64,000 nucleotides of DNA from assembly GCA_036365515.1 (NCBI GenBank), contig CM070876.1, positions 102,982,310 to 103,046,309 of the forward strand, read 5' to 3'. Shown here piece after piece: positions 54,467 to 64,000 of this stretch. Both the position numbers and the translations under genes were made by a program. The notes beneath the pieces are model-generated. The model had not been told where the DNA came from and searched no databases. It saw only the letters and a program-made list of their open reading frames with translations. The stretch is from Torymus aiolomorphi. Its lineage: Eukaryota > Arthropoda > Insecta > Hymenoptera > Torymidae. Position 1 is the stretch's first letter. Each line of letters begins with the position of its first letter.

Positions 54467-57400
54467 TTAAATTCCGATTGGCACTGGCAAGATGGCGAGT
54501 TTTGCAATTGGGCGGGTGAGCTGAGTGGTGGCCGCCTTTATTGTTACAACTCTGGTGAGATTGTCAGTTCCAGGGTGAAGTTGAGTGACTCTTGCGAGTG
54601 GCCATTTGCTTGGGGGTGAGTGTTCATCCGTGAGTAGTACCATGGAACCCACTTTTATCTCATGAGAGGGATGATGCCATTTTGAAATTGATTGAAGCCG
54701 TTGAAGGTATTGAGTTGACCAATGCTTCCAAAATTGCTGAGTGATCCGTTGAATGAGTTGCCATTTGGAAAGCCTTGATTCCTTGAAGGTGAGTAAGCTT
54801 GGTTCAGGCACTGAGTTCAATGCCTTGCCGATGAGAAAGTGTCCGGGTGTGAGTGCATTTATGTCTTCTGGGTCTTCACTGAGTGGTTCTAGCGGCCTTG
54901 AGTTGAGTAATGCTTCTATTTGAGTGAGGAAGGTAGCTGAAGCTTCAAAGGTGAGTTGAGTGTCCCCAATGGTCCGTCGCAGGTGAAATTTGACTGATTT
55001 CACTACTGCTTCCCACTTGCCTCCCATATGAGGTGCAGCAGGTGGGTTGAATATCCATTGGGTTCCCTCGTTCACTAGTGAGTTGTACAAGATTGAGTTT
55101 TCATGTTGGTGTTGAGAAAATAGAGTCTTCAGTTCCCTTGCTGCTCCGATGAAGTTCGTTCCACAGTCTGAGTATAGTTTGGAGGGTATCCCTCTCCTTG
55201 AGGTGAACCGTCTGTATGCCGCTAAGAATCCGTCCGTTGAGTAGTCACTGACCAGTTCTAGATGAACAGCTGACGTTGAGAAGCACACAAAGATACAAAT
55301 CCAGCCCTTGTATGTTATGGATCCACGACCTTTCCATGAGTTAATGGTGATTGGCCCGGCGTAATCGATCCCAGTGTGAGTGAAAGGTGGTGATGGGGTG
55401 ACCCTGGCCATGGGTAATTGCCCCATGAGTTGCTGAGCCCTTTGAGCCCGATACCTTGCACAAGTCACACACTTTAAGATATGTGACTTGACCGGTGCTC
55501 TGCCTCCGATTATCCAAAATTCCTGCCGAGTGTGTGCCAAAGTGAGTTGAGCGCCACCGTGCAACGTTGAGAGGTGAGCGTTCCGAATGATCAGTGTGGT
55601 GAGTTGACTGCTCCGTGGTAATATTGCTGGGTGTTTTGAGTGATGATCGAGTTGAGTTTTTTGAAGCCGCCCTCCTACTCGAACAATTCCTATTGAGTCA
55701 ATGTAGGCAGTCAGTCGGTTGAAAACATGATTTCTTGGGACTTGAGAATTTTTCAGCATAATGAGTTCTGAGTGAAAATGAACCTGCTGAATTTTCTTGA
55801 CCCAGAAGAGTTTTGCCTGAATGAGTAGATCAGTTGTGAGTTTCGATTCATGGTGAGTTTTTCCTTTTGCCTTGAATCTATCACATGCGAGCATTACCCA
55901 TCCAGTTATTCTTATGAGTTGAGTGAGTGATGAGTAATAATCGATGATGTCCCACAATTTGCTTGAGTTTGACTTGGCTGCGGTGAGTGTGACCTTAGCC
56001 CTCATTTCTGGAAGATTGGTTTCTTGGATAGAGGATGCTTGAGAAGGCCAAGCTGATTCTTCTGGCAGAGCCAACTTGGTCCATGCCACCATAAGTGATG
56101 CTCTCTGAGTTGTGAAGTGAGTAAGCCGCGCGAGGCACAATCCGCTGGATTATCTGCTCCAGGCACATGTCTCCATTGTGCTGTTGGAATGAGTTCTTGA
56201 ATTAAAGCAACTCTATTTCCAACAAAGTCCTTCCATTTTGAGGGGTGTGAGCGTATCCATGTGAGTGCTACCTTTGCGTCTGTCCATAAATGTATGTGTG
56301 AGATTGGCAATCGTGAGTAGTCCAAAACATGTTTTGCCAGCTTAGTGAGTAGTACTGCCGCTCCCAATTCCAATCGTGGGATTGACAGTCGCTTGAGTGG
56401 TGCCACCTTTGTTTTGGAGATTAGAACTGATGATGTTGAGTGAGAGTTTGGTGTTGTAGATTTAATGTAGAGAACTGCAGCCATTGCTTGTTGTGAAGCA
56501 TCCGAGAAGCCATGAAGTTCTACAATTGAGTTTTCCTGAATTCCTAACCACCTGGGTAAGGCGATTGTCTTCAGGTGAGTGAGATCTTCTCGGATGTGCA
56601 GCCATTTCTTCACGATTGAGTTTGGCACAGATTCGTCCCAAGACAGCTTGTGGAGCCACAGTTCTTGCAGGAGGATTTTTGATGTGATTATAACCGGTGA
56701 GATAATTCCAATGGGATCGTATAGTTGAGATACTTCAGAAAGTATAATCCGCTTTGTTATCATTTCCTGAAGAGGTGGCAGAGTTGTTCTGAAGGTGAGT
56801 TTGTCCGAGTGTGGGAGCCATTTCATCCCGAGTATATTTGTGGCGCAATCATCTAAAAGCACAGCTTCTTCAGCTGTTGACTCTTTAAGAAATTCCTTGA
56901 GGAAGCCAGATGAGTTTGAGTTCCATTTTGCCAATGGAAAACCGCCCGCCTTGCATAGTGCGGTTAACTGCTTGGCCTTTTCAATGAGAAGTTCCGTTGA
57001 TGCAGCTCCACCGAAGATGTCATCCACATACCTTCCAAATAGAAGTGAGTCAATGGCAAGTGGATATTTGTCTCCTTCATCCTTTACCAGCTGAAGAAGA
57101 GTCCGAATTGCTAAATAAGGGGCTGCTCGTGTTCCATAGGTGACTGTAGTCAAATGGAAGTGAGTAAGTTGACCCGTTTCATCTACCCATAAAATGCGTT
57201 GTAGATTCCAATCTTGAGGGTGAACCTTGATCTGACGGTACATTTTTGTAACGTCAGTTGAGAAGACAACTGGTTGAGTTCGAATCCAGATGAGAACATC
57301 CACAATGTTAGGTGAGAGGTTAGGTCCAGTATGCATGATGTCATTGAGTGATTTTCCAGTTGTTGTGAGTGCTGAACCATTGAAAACTGCTCTGAGTTTT

Positions 57401-58392
57401 GTCGTTAAACTATCTTCTCGTAATACTCCATGGTGAGGAAGATAGTAAGATGGTTTGGCAGATATGTCCTGTTGAGGGATCCGCACCATATGGCCCAATT
57501 TGCAGTATTCATCCATGAACGAGTAGTACCTTTCCTTGTAGATGCTGTTTTGATTGCATTTTATGAGTATTCTCTTGAGGCACGCTTGAGCTTTTCCGAA
57601 TGAGTTTCCGAGTACGTCTGCAGATTCTGTGAGAGGTAATCTGACTTGGTATCGTCCCTGAGTATCTCTCGTATGAGTCTCAGCAAAGTGTTGTTCACAC
57701 AATGCGTCTTCCTTGTTGAGTTTGACTGCAGACGTTGATGGTGGCTCTTCTTGAACCCAAAAGCGGGTGAGTAGTTCCTGCAAGTCTTCAGTGTTGAGTG
57801 GGGCCGTTGTATGATGTACTTCCTTGTGTTGCACAGCTGAGTTTGATGGACCTATTAGCAGCCAGCCGAAAATTGATAATTGTGCGATCGGTTCAATCAC
57901 ACTTCCCCTTATGAGATTAGGTTTGATGATTTGGCCGTAATAGTCCGCTCCGATAAGTACATCTACTGGTTGAGGTTTCCAAAATGTCGGATCAGCCAAG
58001 TTGAGTTTCTCTGTATGTTGCCACTGACGTTGCTCACATTCTTCTGATGGTAATAGTGTTGAGACTTGGCGTATAATGTGAGCTGTGATCCGAATGGTGA
58101 GATTTTTGTAGATGGTGCGTAAGGTGAGTTGAGCCTTTCCGAGAGTTTGAGTTGAGTGCGTGCCGCCAACTCCAAGAATTGGTATAGTTGAGTGTTGCCG
58201 CTTAATGTTGAGTAAATCCACAGAATCCTTGGAGATGAATGAGAGTTCCGAGCCTGAGTCAATGAGTATTCTGAGTTGATGAGATGTCACCGGTGAGTCG
58301 TACCATGCCAATGCAGTTGCAAGTAAAGTGAGTTGAGAAGTTGAGTAATCATGTTGAGTTTGACCGTGTTGTGAGATGATTGCGCCGTTGTC
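54467..58392 (-). pseudogene. BEL pol: protease, RT, RNase H, integrase
   Basis: The frame from 58392 is in phase with gag. It has protease LIDSGSELSFI, RT with TDVTKMYRQIKV, YGTRAAPYLAIRTL and RYVDDIFGG (57009-57032), RNase H with LHGFSDASQQAMAAVLY and LWTDAKVALTWI, then GADNPADCASRG. At about 56080 the frame shifts by one base. The second part (54467-56140) runs to the end with a zinc-binding segment (NAHLSTLHGG, CVTCARYRA) and integrase DDE residues in GIDYAGP, YSDCGTNF and GGKWEAVVK. Apart from the shift everything looks complete. Confidence 0.9.
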
Positions 58393-58395
58393 CTA
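58393..58395 (-). other. In-frame UAG between gag and pol
   Basis: Context CAA AAT TAG GAC AAC. The pol frame has no ATG for the first stretch and follows in phase, so stop readthrough (about a gag-pol polyprotein) would suffice to express pol. A point mutation in an originally single ORF is the alternative. Confidence 0.55.
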
Positions 58396-59880
58396 ATTTT
58401 GAGTTGATCCGGATGCTGAGTTGGTTTGAGTTTTCCTTTCAGGGTCTCTTGGCACATGAATCATGGTGTGATGATTTCCATTGCAGTGCCTGCACTTATA
58501 TTGTGACTTGCAGTTCTTAGCTGAGTGCAGACCGAGGCAGTTATAGCACAGCGGCTTTTCCATGACAAATTTTCTCCGTTGTTGTTCATTGAGCAATTTG
58601 AACTGTTGACAAGCCACAATAAAATGCGGCTCACCACAATAAGTGCATGGATGTTGAGAAATCCGAGTTGAGTGTGTCACCTTCTGTGAGTCTTGCCGTG
58701 GTTGAGTTGGACTGGTGACGTGAAGAGACCTTGATGGTTTTGAGGTTTGAGTGTTGGCCGGTTTTTGAGTGGATGCTGGTGAGTCAGCTGCAATTTCCAA
58801 TGCACGCACCCGCGCGATCAGGAAGGACTCAAATTCCTCAAATGTTGGCAGCTCCGTGATGGAAACTCGAGAAGTCTCCCATGCTTCTCGAGTTGACCTG
58901 TCAATGAGCTTTGACAGGCGATGAGCCAGTATGCAGTCTCCTAGCTGCTCTTGTGGTACCAACAGATTGAGGGATTTCCTAATTTTTGACATCTCCGAAA
59001 TCAAGGTGTTGAGTGTGGCCGGGTTTTTTGACGTAACAGCATTCAACTCGAGTAGATGGTCAAGCTGATCATTCAATAGGACTCGTTTATTCTCAAACCT
59101 CGTCACTAATGTAGCCCATGCTGGTGTGAGAGACTCATCGTTGAGTGAAAATCCTTGTATGAGTGTGAGTGGTGTTCCGCTGAGAGAGCTGCGCAGGTAG
59201 TGTAGCTTCTCATAGTTTTTGAGTCCAGGCCGATTCAGAATTAATCCCGTGAACATTTCCTTATATGAAGGCCACTCAGTATAGGCTCCGCTGAAGGTTG
59301 GCAACTTGATCTCTGGCAGCTTACTTAAATGAGTGTTCTGAGTTTGTCCGGTTAATGGCTGTGTCACTTGATGGTTTGACTTCCAGGCTTCCTCCAAAGT
59401 GCTGACTTCAAACACAATAGTATGATACGTTTCATGGACCGACTTATGAAACTCAGCCTTAAAATAGTCATTGTCGGTGAAAGCTGCTGGACAACTTGCT
59501 TCTATCACAGCATGGTCCTTTTTGTATAATGCGTACAGCTCCTCAGCATCCTGCTTCCAAGCCATAATCACTGGAAGCGTAGCAGTTTCCTTCCTAATCC
59601 GTATATAGGCGGTGATCCTCTCCAGTGAATCAAGCCGCAGGTATTGAGAATTAACCTTACACAGGAATGAAGCTGGAATTGAACCTGGAGACTTGGAGCG
59701 AGTTTTTGTTTGAGTGTCAACAATGGTGAGTCCAGGCACATTGAGTTGGCGGCTGCCAGTCCGCTTCGCTGCCCCGATGACATCCTCCTTTTCAGCATCG
59801 ACGGCGCCTGCTTGTTCCAGCTCCTTGAGTTCATCCTGGTTTGAGTGTGCCATGATGATAATCTGTTGAGTAAATTCCAT
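58393..59880 (-). CDS. gag: BEL Gag
   Basis: An intact 495-aa ORF; the ATG at 59880 or the one nine codons on (MAHSNQDELKEL) may be used. It has the BEL gag core (LPEIKLPTFSGAYTEWPSYK; YLRSSLSGTPLTLIQGF) and C-terminal zinc knuckles CTYCGEPHFIVAC and CYNCLGLHSAKNC, followed by CRHCNGNHHTMIH. Gag packages the element RNA into particles. It ends in a TAG at 58393-58395, after which the same frame continues into pol. Confidence 0.9.
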   Translation of the reverse strand: MEFTQQIIIMAHSNQDELKELEQAGAVDAEKEDVIGAAKRTGSRQLNVPGLTIVDTQTKTRSKSPGSIPASFLCKVNSQYLRLDSLERITAYIRIRKETATLPVIMAWKQDAEELYALYKKDHAVIEASCPAAFTDNDYFKAEFHKSVHETYHTIVFEVSTLEEAWKSNHQVTQPLTGQTQNTHLSKLPEIKLPTFSGAYTEWPSYKEMFTGLILNRPGLKNYEKLHYLRSSLSGTPLTLIQGFSLNDESLTPAWATLVTRFENKRVLLNDQLDHLLELNAVTSKNPATLNTLISEMSKIRKSLNLLVPQEQLGDCILAHRLSKLIDRSTREAWETSRVSITELPTFEEFESFLIARVRALEIAADSPASTQKPANTQTSKPSRSLHVTSPTQPRQDSQKVTHSTRISQHPCTYCGEPHFIVACQQFKLLNEQQRRKFVMEKPLCYNCLGLHSAKNCKSQYKCRHCNGNHHTMIHVPRDPERKTQTNSASGSTQN

Positions 59881-59925
59881 AATGAGTGTTTATTCACTGG
59901 CTCGAGTCACACCACAGCATGTAAA

Positions 59926-59942
59926 TCCGGCTCGAAGGACCA
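59926..59942 (-). promoter_or_regulatory. BEL primer binding site (tRNA-Arg type)
   Basis: Minus strand reads TGGTCCTTCGAGCCGGA, three bases inside the 5' LTR. It is complementary to the 3' end of a tRNA with TCCGGCTCGAAGGACCA, typical of tRNA-Arg. Confidence 0.75.
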
Positions 59943-59945
59943 AAA

Positions 59946-60913
59946 TGTTTGAGTAAGCCTTAATTATATATGAGTAAACATGCTGCGGGTGTTAAAATAA
60001 ATTGAAGTCACACACAGAAGTAAATTGAAAATAGAAACTATATTCACAAAGTCACTTATTAAATAAATTACAAATTTTGGTTTTAATTTCACATAAATTG
60101 AAAAGGGAGTTTAAATTACACGATGAATTACAGGAGCACTGGTTGAGTTTTCGTCCCCTCGTAGATAGCTATAATAACGGTGCTTGAGTATAGAAATCCC
60201 TTCTAAGGGATTACTAACCTGTTGAGTGATTGAAGAAATTCCACTGAGTTGAGTTTGTCCGTTGTTGGTGGTAGAGTTTACCCAGATAACTCCCTGCTTG
60301 GCTCCCGCACACTGAAGCTTGCTTGCTTGCTGTTTATGAATAAGTGCAACTGATTATTATTGAATCAGTTGCCTTGCTGTAGCTTTGATTCACTTTGCAC
60401 TGCGCACATGCCACCTGTATCACCACGTGGGTGGCAACTTAACCTCAAGTATGTGAGTGATTACCTTGCTGTAGCGTTGATTATACTAATCGCAGTATAA
60501 GCGCCTTGAGTGTTGCTTGAGTGATGAGCCCTTGATGAGAGTTGAGTGTAGCCTGTGTTGAAATTCCTCGTTGAGTTGAACCAGTGAAAACCGTGAGAAA
60601 ACCGTTGCTACTTGAGGAGATCAAGATGGCGAGATGTTCCTCGTGGCACGGCTGATGAGAGAGAGCGAGGCCTTGAACGCTTCCGTCTTCTTGGCCTTCA
60701 CGATTCACTTCGCGAATCAAATCACAATCTCTCTCACATTTGTATGTGAGAGAGCGAGAGAGACCGAAACAGCGCGAATTCACCTTGTGAGTCAGTGTAG
60801 TGTCTCGGCTGTTCCGCCGAGAGGCCGCGAGGTGCTGCCGCGCCGTGGCAGCGCCGTGAGTCGTACCGAGCTGAGCATAACCGCGGGAATTCAAATTACT
60901 GAATTCCCAAACA
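59946..60913 (-). repeat. BEL 5' LTR
   Basis: Same length and ends as the 3' LTR. The four differences are at 60614, 60791, 60823 and 60824, all G here where the other LTR has A (plus strand). Confidence 0.95.
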
Positions 60914-60918
60914 AACTT

Positions 60919-61239
60919 ACAATATAAAAAAAAAATATAAAAACTTCGATTAAAAGTATGCCAAGAATTCTGTCTTATAAACTATTAAAATAATACATAA
61001 TATCGTATTAAGTCGAGATATAATCATTGTCAAAGGATTAACGAGTCACTGAGTCAAAATGAAAACAAGGCGGTGTATTTATAAACAGAGTGTGAATGAA
61101 TGTATATAGATATAGTTAGTACATAATATGTGAAAATTCCAAAATAAATAACAGGTATTAACGATGAATTTGCAAACGTTTTAGAGAGTATTTATACATA
61201 TTTTTAAGATAACAAATGTCTAATTTTATATTGATGTTA
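60919..61239. other. AT-rich noncoding stretch
   Basis: No ORF, repeat or regulatory motif that I can support. A run of A lies at 60935-60944. Confidence 0.5.
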
Positions 61240-61690
61240 TTAGTATGCAGAAAAATGTGGATCATCTCAGAAAACTCTCGTCTAAACTGATTTTTTTCGG
61301 TTTCAAACGTTTCGATACTGTTGTCTTATCTACTCGTAATGATTTTGCAAGTTCAGCTAGAATCTGACTCATGAAAACATGAGTTTTCATTTAGTAATTC
61401 CGCCAATTCTTCGGCTTCAAACTTTTTTGGTGCATCAGCACGTTCTTTAACTCCAAGATCAAAATCGTTATTTTTAAAGCGTCGAAACTAGTCTCTGCAT
61501 GTCGTTTCCAACAGAGCATGTTCACCGTAAGTTTCAACAAGAATCCTGTGCGCTTTAGCTGCAGATTTTTTTTAATAAAATAGTGCAATAAAATTCCCCG
61601 CAAATACTCTTTACCTGGCACAAAACTTGATATTTTTAGTAGTAAGAACAAAAAACGCTGTTTACACTATGGCGAACTAACATACACTTA
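61240..61690 (-). pseudogene. mariner-like transposase, N-terminal fragment
   Basis: Minus-strand frames give HYFIKKNLQLKRTGFLLKL-like and, in a second frame, CRDWFRRFK-type and FEAEELAELLNE words. These are the helix-turn-helix region of mariner transposases with the family pattern of a basic WFxRF segment followed by an acidic EELxxLL segment. A further shift leads to TCKIITSR and FETEKNQF near 61300. Only the DNA-binding part is left; the catalytic domain is absent. Confidence 0.6.
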
Positions 61691-61751
61691 AGTTCAAGCT
61701 TACCGGCAATACTTCCTTATAGATGCGTTAGCATCTGAAATTACACACACT

Positions 61752-61972
61752 TGTAGGGACTGCGATCTTCCCTTTTACTCTAACTGCGAGAGTGGAAGAA
61801 GCAGCCTGTGAGCGGCAGTCAGTGCTCAAGTCTCTGAGCGTGCGGACGTGTGTCCGCTGTACACCTCCTAAGTACAATAAATCTCCTTGTTACTGTTACT
61901 CCTGACTCTCTTCATTTCTCTCTCCCATTCCTTTCCTAGAACGAGAGAAGACGTGAGGCTCATATCCCCACA
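61752..61972 (+). repeat. Gypsy 5' LTR
   Basis: The 221-bp segment starts TGTAGGGACTGCGATC and ends CATATCCCCACA. It has AATAAA near 61876 and is followed at once by a primer-site-like TTGGTGACCCCGAC. The second LTR is outside the window, so the ends rest on TG/CA and the primer site. Confidence 0.65.
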
Positions 61973-61986
61973 TTGGTGACCCCGAC
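61973..61986 (+). promoter_or_regulatory. Gypsy primer binding site
   Basis: TTGGTGACCCCGAC follows the LTR directly, the usual position of the tRNA primer site in this kind of Gypsy element. Confidence 0.6.
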
Positions 61987-63183
61987 AAAAAGTGACTGAG
62001 GGCAAGTGACAGGTGTGGACCTATTGCGGTGTGTCTTCGCCGCCTTCGTCTTTGTTGTTCCTGCCGCCGTCAGATTTATGGCACATCGTCCTCTTCTACT
62101 ACCTCTTATGCGACTCTCGAGTCCGTAAGGGTAGTCATCATCGGCAGTTAACGGTGTAGCCATTCGCCTCTGGCTGCCGAATTACGTTGTGTGCGTGCTG
62201 GCACGCCGGCGCACACGCGTGATTTTCAAAGCCGCTCGACCTTTAGCAACTATCCGTATGCGTTCTGGCACGCCGGCGCATACTGGAATTTTCGACCTTC
62301 ATCGAATTACGTCGTGTGCGTGCTCGAGGCATCGCAGCTATCAACGGCAGATCTCCAGGTGCGTACTTGCGTGAAGCCACCGTCACCGGCGCCTTCAAAC
62401 GCACCTGCTGAGCAACGTAAAGCAGATTTCGGGGTGCGGCCTTGCGTGAAGCCACCATCATCAGCGCCTTTTCTACCGCACCCGTCGAGCACCGGGAAGT
62501 GAACCGCTGCAGCCGTAGCACCTTGTCGAGTCTTCTCCGAGGCAGTTAATCTTCAGACTTCAACTATTGCGTCAAGGTATGCGTGTGAGTAATTAGCATG
62601 CCTACCTTTTCTGATTTCCAGGAAGTGTTTACGTTCTATCGGCCTTCCGGTAACTGTCGTCGCGCGACGCGTGTTTATTCACGAAATTTTGAATTCGTGG
62701 AATTCGCGCGCAACGGCTACGCGTTCTAGGAACTGTCGGTCATCTTGACGGCCATTTTGACTTTCGCGAGCTATTGTGTTTTCAAGCTCGCTCTCGCGCA
62801 AGGTGACAGAAAAAACCTTTTAGTATTTTAGAGTCATGCGTATCATATTTTTTCAATCTTATTAAATTTATGCGTTGCCTAGTCACATGCTTTAATAAAA
62901 TTCTTTAAAAAAAAAATTTTTTTAAGCGGCAAGTGGTCTCTTAGCTTTCACGCGATTTACTGAAATTTCGATACTTAATTTTTAAGTTTTAGATTAGGTT
63001 GGCTTTAAAAATTATTGTTTGTACCTGCGAGTATTAACTAGGTAGCTTGTGATACGCAGCGACGTAAGGCAGCCTCATTTGAGGATTAGGATTACCTCTA
63101 TCCTCTACGTGTACTCTCGAGTTCCGGAGGGATAGATATTCGCGCATTGGGCTTTAGTATCACGTACATTCTTGTTCATCAAG
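61987..63183 (+). other. Gypsy leader with short tandem duplications
   Basis: About 1.2 kb before gag without a convincing ORF. TTGCGTGAAGCCACC occurs at 62368 and 62442, and GGCACGCCGGCGCA at 62210 and 62268. The open frames at 62.2-62.5 kb overlap on both strands and look accidental. Confidence 0.5.
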
Positions 63184-64000
63184 ATGCCGGACAACACAGA
63201 GATCACCGTCGAGTCTCTTCAGCAGGTGTTGCGAGAGCTTAGGCGACAGTTCTCGGGCCTTGATACACAACCGGCGACCGCGTCAGCCAACCGCATTCAA
63301 GCCGCGCGTATGCCGAAAATCCCGCCGTTCATTCAAACTGATCCCGAGCTATGGTTTATGCAGGCAGAGGCCGAGTTCCGTCATTCGCAGATTACTGTAG
63401 ATATCACCAAAGTTGACTATCTATTCTTATCTTTAGACTCTGAGGGTATGTCGGCTATTAGAGACCTACTTAAAGCAAACCCCACACCTCCGGACTACTA
63501 TAAAGTAGTAAAAGACCGTCTAATCGCGAGCTTTGCCAGCTCGGCTGGACATAATCTGCGCAAATTATTAAAGGGAGAAGTGCTGACCGATGGAAAGCCC
63601 ACGAGAGTTCTTCAGAGGCTTCGCGCCCTTAATCAAGGTTCGTGTGACGATAAAATTATCCAGACTGTCTTTCTTGACCAACTGCCACCACATCACCGTT
63701 CGATCCTTGTCGCTACTGGTGTCACTGATCTCAACAAGCTAGCTGAAGCAGCTGACAGAATGGCTGAAACTTCTGGCACTGCTGATGCCCAAATTCATTC
63801 ATCTCCAGCTATACTGGAAGCCCTGCTTAAGCGCTTCGATCGCCTCAAGCGGAAGGTTGACGCGTTGTCCAAAAAATCAGCTGGTGACCAGGATTCTTCC
63901 AATAACTCCACAGGCTCTCAATCTAGAGGTAGGGCTAGGCGTTTCCGCTCCTCCAGTCGCAATTCTTCTAGCTTATGCCTCGCTCATCGGAAATATCCTC
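63184..64000 (+). CDS. gag: Gypsy Gag, open to the window edge
   Basis: The ATG at 63184 (MPDNTEITVESLQQVLREL) opens 272 codons without a stop. The typical capsid pattern follows: KIPPFIQTDPELWFMQAEAEF, TKVDYLFLSLD, LKGEVLTDGKPTRVLQRL and VFLDQLPPHHRSIL. A basic, Ser-rich C-terminal stretch (RGRARRFRSSSRNSS) leads into CLAHRKYP, the start of the family's linker to protease. Gag forms the particle. The frame is intact so far; pol lies beyond the window. Confidence 0.85.
   Translation, partial: MPDNTEITVESLQQVLRELRRQFSGLDTQPATASANRIQAARMPKIPPFIQTDPELWFMQAEAEFRHSQITVDITKVDYLFLSLDSEGMSAIRDLLKANPTPPDYYKVVKDRLIASFASSAGHNLRKLLKGEVLTDGKPTRVLQRLRALNQGSCDDKIIQTVFLDQLPPHHRSILVATGVTDLNKLAEAADRMAETSGTADAQIHSSPAILEALLKRFDRLKRKVDALSKKSAGDQDSSNNSTGSQSRGRARRFRSSSRNSSSLCLAHRKYP

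Larger units (their letters stand above)
53470..60913 (-). mobile_element. Young BEL/Pao LTR retrotransposon
   Basis: Two 968-bp LTRs with four differences and an exact 5-bp target duplication AACTT (53465-53469, 60914-60918). It also has a primer binding site, gag with zinc knuckles, and pol with protease, RT, RNase H and integrase in BEL order. One frameshift near 56080 is the only clear lesion. It sits just outside the foldback element. Confidence 0.95.

Noticed and set aside
62189..62521. Overlapping ORFs in the Gypsy leader
   Set aside because: Open on both strands through GC content and short duplications, with no family motif.

Overview
This window is eukaryotic and almost entirely made of transposable elements stacked on and inside each other. 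Spliceosomal introns, insect-type core promoters and the families present (Polinton/Maverick, non-LTR LINEs, Copia, BEL, Gypsy, Tigger/pogo, mariner, piggyBac-, hAT- and Transib-like MITEs) point to an arthropod. The Polinton proteins resemble those I know from Hymenoptera, so a wasp, bee or ant genome is the best guess. That is inference from family resemblance, not a database result. I see no ordinary host housekeeping gene.

Layout. 1-9.8 kb: a decayed Polinton with a virion-type protein, packaging ATPase, integrase, a spliced small gene and an intron-containing protein-primed DNA polymerase B. 9.3-10.5 kb and 21.3-22.1 kb: three small genes with CCAAT/TATA promoters. Two of them end in histone-mRNA-type stem-loops, and one (21403-21981) is intact. 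11.4-21.0 kb: two minus-strand LINEs. 22.4-46.1 kb: a roughly 5.9-kb inverted duplication. Each arm holds a broken LINE, an AT-rich repeat unit (U) and a Tigger-like transposase. The left arm was later hit by a piggyBac-type MITE, a 306-bp palindromic element and a Copia element (28732-37459), and the Copia element itself took a Transib-like and a hAT-like MITE. 46.1-51.3 kb: another U copy, two more LINE 3' fragments and tandem repeats. 52.0-53.5 kb: a foldback element. 53470-60913: a young, nearly complete BEL element. 61.2-61.7 kb: a mariner fragment. 61752 to the end: the 5' part of a Gypsy element with an open gag.

Relative ages can be read from the sequence. The arms of the inverted duplication differ by about 5% where I counted. 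The Copia LTRs differ at 8 of 296 shared positions. The BEL LTRs differ at 4 of 968. Target-site duplications are exact for Copia (ATTTT), BEL (AACTT), the Transib-like MITE (CGTCG), the 81-bp hAT-like MITE (8 bp) and the piggyBac-like MITE (TTAA). The right arm supplies the empty site for the TTAA element and for the 306-bp element.

The least expected signals are the histone-style 3' ends on non-histone genes, and the strand-wide enrichment of one pentamer in each of two LTR retrotransposons (ACTCA on the BEL sense strand, AGCGA on the Copia sense strand).
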